Of a stretch of 7,303 nt of DNA, positions 5,814-7,303 are shown in pieces (the stretch's first letter is position 1; every line of letters begins with the position of its first letter). The stretch spans positions 1 through 7,303 of the forward strand of contig UQPD01000133.1 of NCBI GenBank assembly GCA_900542795.1, read 5' to 3'. The translations under genes were made by a program, and so were the position numbers. The notes under the pieces are model-generated. The model was not told the origin of the DNA, did not search any database, and saw only the letters and a list, made by a program, of their open reading frames with translations. Source of the DNA: an uncultured Prevotella sp. GTDB taxonomy: Bacteria; Bacteroidota; Bacteroidia; Bacteroidales; Bacteroidaceae.

Positions 5814-5826
5814 TTACTTAATACTT
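5814..5826. repeat. Heptad repeat array, right part, interrupted by the IS
   Basis: TTACTT completes a unit begun by the A at 4695, and one full AATACTT follows (5820-5826). The array ends 8 bp before the ATG of the acyltransferase gene, so in the uninterrupted state it would have lain in that gene's leader or promoter. Confidence 0.75.
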
Positions 5827-5834
5827 ATCTATTT

Positions 5835-7208
5835 ATGCAATCGGAAAATAGTATAACCACCGCAACACCACCTTCCACGCAGAACAAGCGCTCCACTCAA
5901 ATAACCATCGTGAAAGCCCTTGCCATAATCTGCGTAGTACTTTCGCATGCAGGCATCAGTGGTTGGCTTTCGCACTTTGTGTTTATATTCCATGTACCCA
6001 TCTTCTTTCTTTGTGCGGGCTATTTCTTCCACACCAAGTATTTAAGTGATGAGCGCAGCTTTGTGATGCACCGCATCAAAGGACTTTATTTGCCCTTTGT
6101 GCGTTGGAGCGTATTCTTCCTAATTCTGCACAATCTGCTCTTCACCTGTGGCATACTGAGCGAACAACCCCAATTCGGTAATGCCACAATGGGCGTACTC
6201 CATCCTTATAACTGGACCCAATGGAGTCAGCACCTATGGAGCATCGTGTTCAATATGTCGGGCTATAACAGTTTTTTGTGCGGCACCTTTTGGTTCTTCC
6301 GAGCCTTATTCGTAGCCAGTCTATTGTTTTTGGTACTGTTTAAAGTCATACGTAAAAGTCCCCGTTTTGCCTCCAACCAACAAGCTGGTTGGGCACTCCT
6401 TGTGTGCGGCTTGTTGCTAACATTGTGGAAGACCACCTGTGGACTTCATATAACAGGTTTAGCCCAAGGAGGTTATCGCGAACTCTTAGGCTTATCGTTT
6501 ATGGCAGCAGGTTTCCTCTTACGTCAATACAACGTAATTGAAAATCTTACGTGGAAGATCGCCTTGCCCAGCATAGTGCTTTTACTCGTGGCATCCTTCT
6601 TCTTCCCTTCAAGCATGGCATTCAATGGCACCACCATCGACCTCGTTTCCATCTTCCTTCCAGCCATAGCCGCTTTCCTTGCCATAGCTTATGGTTCACA
6701 GTTTATCGACCGTCATAACACCCTCCTCAAACGTTCGCTCGTACACATTGGCGACAATACACTCTATATCTTTGCCTTCCACATCGTAGCCTTTAAAGTC
6801 GTTAGTGCGCTTAAGGTAGCCTACTATGGTTTGCCTTGGGAGGCCGTAGGTGGTCATCCCACCGTACTTAATCCAACCAGCAATGCACTTTGGGTTATAC
6901 TCTATGTTCTGGCAGGTGTAGGCATACCTCTTTTATGGATGGCAGGCTACCGTTGTGTGCAGCCTTACGTGAAGCAAGGCGAAGTCAAAGTGGTAGAACT
7001 CTTGCTTATGGCAGCAGACTATTTGCTCAAAGGCATTGTCTTTGCCCTCAAAGCCCTTATCGCAGGTCTCATCTTTTTAGTCCTTAATTTTAGACGTCTG
7101 AGTATAGCTGCAGCTAAAGGCATCGCTCGCTTCTTTGTTTTCATCTATCGCAGCATCAAGCAAACCTTTAAAGATATTATGGATGCTTCGAGTACGAAGG
7201 ATGAATAA
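5835..7208 (+). CDS. Acyltransferase family 3 integral membrane protein
   Basis: A 457-residue polytopic membrane protein. The N-terminal TIVKALAIICVVLSHAG (24-40) and FHVPIFFLCAGYFF (52-65) match acyltransferase family 3 (OafA/YrhL type), with the family's basic-x10-His pattern as Lys27 and His38. Several further hydrophobic segments follow (about 92-106, 152-170, 184-198, 216-229, 243-258, 269-286, 308-328, 350-370). Members usually O-acylate, often O-acetylate, surface polysaccharide, lipopolysaccharide or peptidoglycan; the substrate here cannot be told. The C-terminus is extended with an amphipathic or membrane region (about 385-440) and a charged tail. The ATG at 5835 is preferred: the frame can be extended to 5745, but those 30 codons lie mostly in the IS end and the heptad array. 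The nearby IS and heptads may alter its expression. Confidence 0.85.
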   Translation: MQSENSITTATPPSTQNKRSTQITIVKALAIICVVLSHAGISGWLSHFVFIFHVPIFFLCAGYFFHTKYLSDERSFVMHRIKGLYLPFVRWSVFFLILHNLLFTCGILSEQPQFGNATMGVLHPYNWTQWSQHLWSIVFNMSGYNSFLCGTFWFFRALFVASLLFLVLFKVIRKSPRFASNQQAGWALLVCGLLLTLWKTTCGLHITGLAQGGYRELLGLSFMAAGFLLRQYNVIENLTWKIALPSIVLLLVASFFFPSSMAFNGTTIDLVSIFLPAIAAFLAIAYGSQFIDRHNTLLKRSLVHIGDNTLYIFAFHIVAFKVVSALKVAYYGLPWEAVGGHPTVLNPTSNALWVILYVLAGVGIPLLWMAGYRCVQPYVKQGEVKVVELLLMAADYLLKGIVFALKALIAGLIFLVLNFRRLSIAAAKGIARFFVFIYRSIKQTFKDIMDASSTKDE

Positions 7209-7214
7209 AGATTT

Positions 7215-7303
7215 AAGTATTAAGTATTAAGTATTACAAACTATTTAAAATCAAGTAATAGGTAATAAGTAATAAGTAATACAAACTAAGTGGAATCAAG
7301 TAA
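7215..7303. repeat. Compound heptad array with 17-bp conserved spacers, running off the window
   Basis: Three AAGTATT units (7215-7235) are followed by ACAAACTATTTAAAATC (7236-7252). Four more units follow (AAGTAAT, AGGTAAT, AAGTAAT, AAGTAAT; 7253-7280), then ACAAACTAAGTGGAATC (7281-7297) and the start of a further unit at 7298. The two 17-bp spacers share ACAAACTA and the final AATC. The array starts 6 bp after the acyltransferase stop codon, and its right limit is not visible. Confidence 0.85.

Noticed and set aside
5745..5834. A 30-codon upstream extension of the acyltransferase frame
   Set aside because: Most of it lies in the IS right end and the rest in the heptad array. The family N-terminus starts after 5835, so it is an accidental in-frame extension.
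7215..7303. Possible CRISPR array because of regular repeats and spacers
   Set aside because: Units are 7 bp and the 17-bp intervals are similar to each other rather than unique; no cas gene is present.

Overview
The window looks like a chromosomal stretch from a member of the Bacteroidota, most likely Bacteroidales and close to Prevotella. The support is: an iron-type superoxide dismutase resembling my recollection of the Porphyromonas enzyme, a kdsA-kdsD pair for the Kdo of lipopolysaccharide, a promoter of the Bacteroides -33 TTTG / -7 TAnnTTTG type before kdsA, no obvious Shine-Dalgarno sequences, and moderate to low GC with very AT-rich intergenic DNA. The species assignment is inference.

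Layout. (1) 57-656, minus strand: Fe/Mn superoxide dismutase, divergent from the next genes. (2) 926-2695, plus strand: kdsA and kdsD, probably one operon; KdsD makes arabinose 5-phosphate and KdsA condenses it with phosphoenolpyruvate to Kdo 8-phosphate. (3) 2696-3034: an intergenic region with two TA-rich near-palindromes, a 188-bp non-autonomous foldback element (2761-2948, TA-flanked), and a terminator-like hairpin (2951-3012). (4) 3035-4438: a two-HKD phospholipase D-type protein, probably cardiolipin synthase. (5) 4439-4680: degenerate direct repeats with no convincing gene. (6) 4696-5811: a complete 1116-bp IS630-type insertion sequence with TA target duplication and a transposase split over two frames at a T TTT TTA slippery heptamer. 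(7) 5835-7208: a membrane acyltransferase of family 3. (8) 7215-7303: a compound array of 7-bp repeats that runs off the window.

How it fits together. Kdo synthesis, cardiolipin synthesis and an acyltransferase-3 protein all concern the cell envelope, so this is an envelope locus carrying mobile and repetitive DNA. The small element at 2761-2948 has termini that match those of the IS at 4696-5811, so it is probably a MITE mobilised by this IS or a close relative. Its interior folds into a 40-nt-arm hairpin in which every C/T difference between the arms is a G-U wobble on the plus-strand RNA. The IS sits inside an array of 7-bp repeats: removing it with one TA restores four heptads in register. 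A matching heptad array in opposite orientation lies just after the acyltransferase gene, so that gene is bracketed by inverted heptad arrays. I see no defence system, CRISPR array, tRNA or rRNA. The less ordinary content is the repeat and MITE biology.
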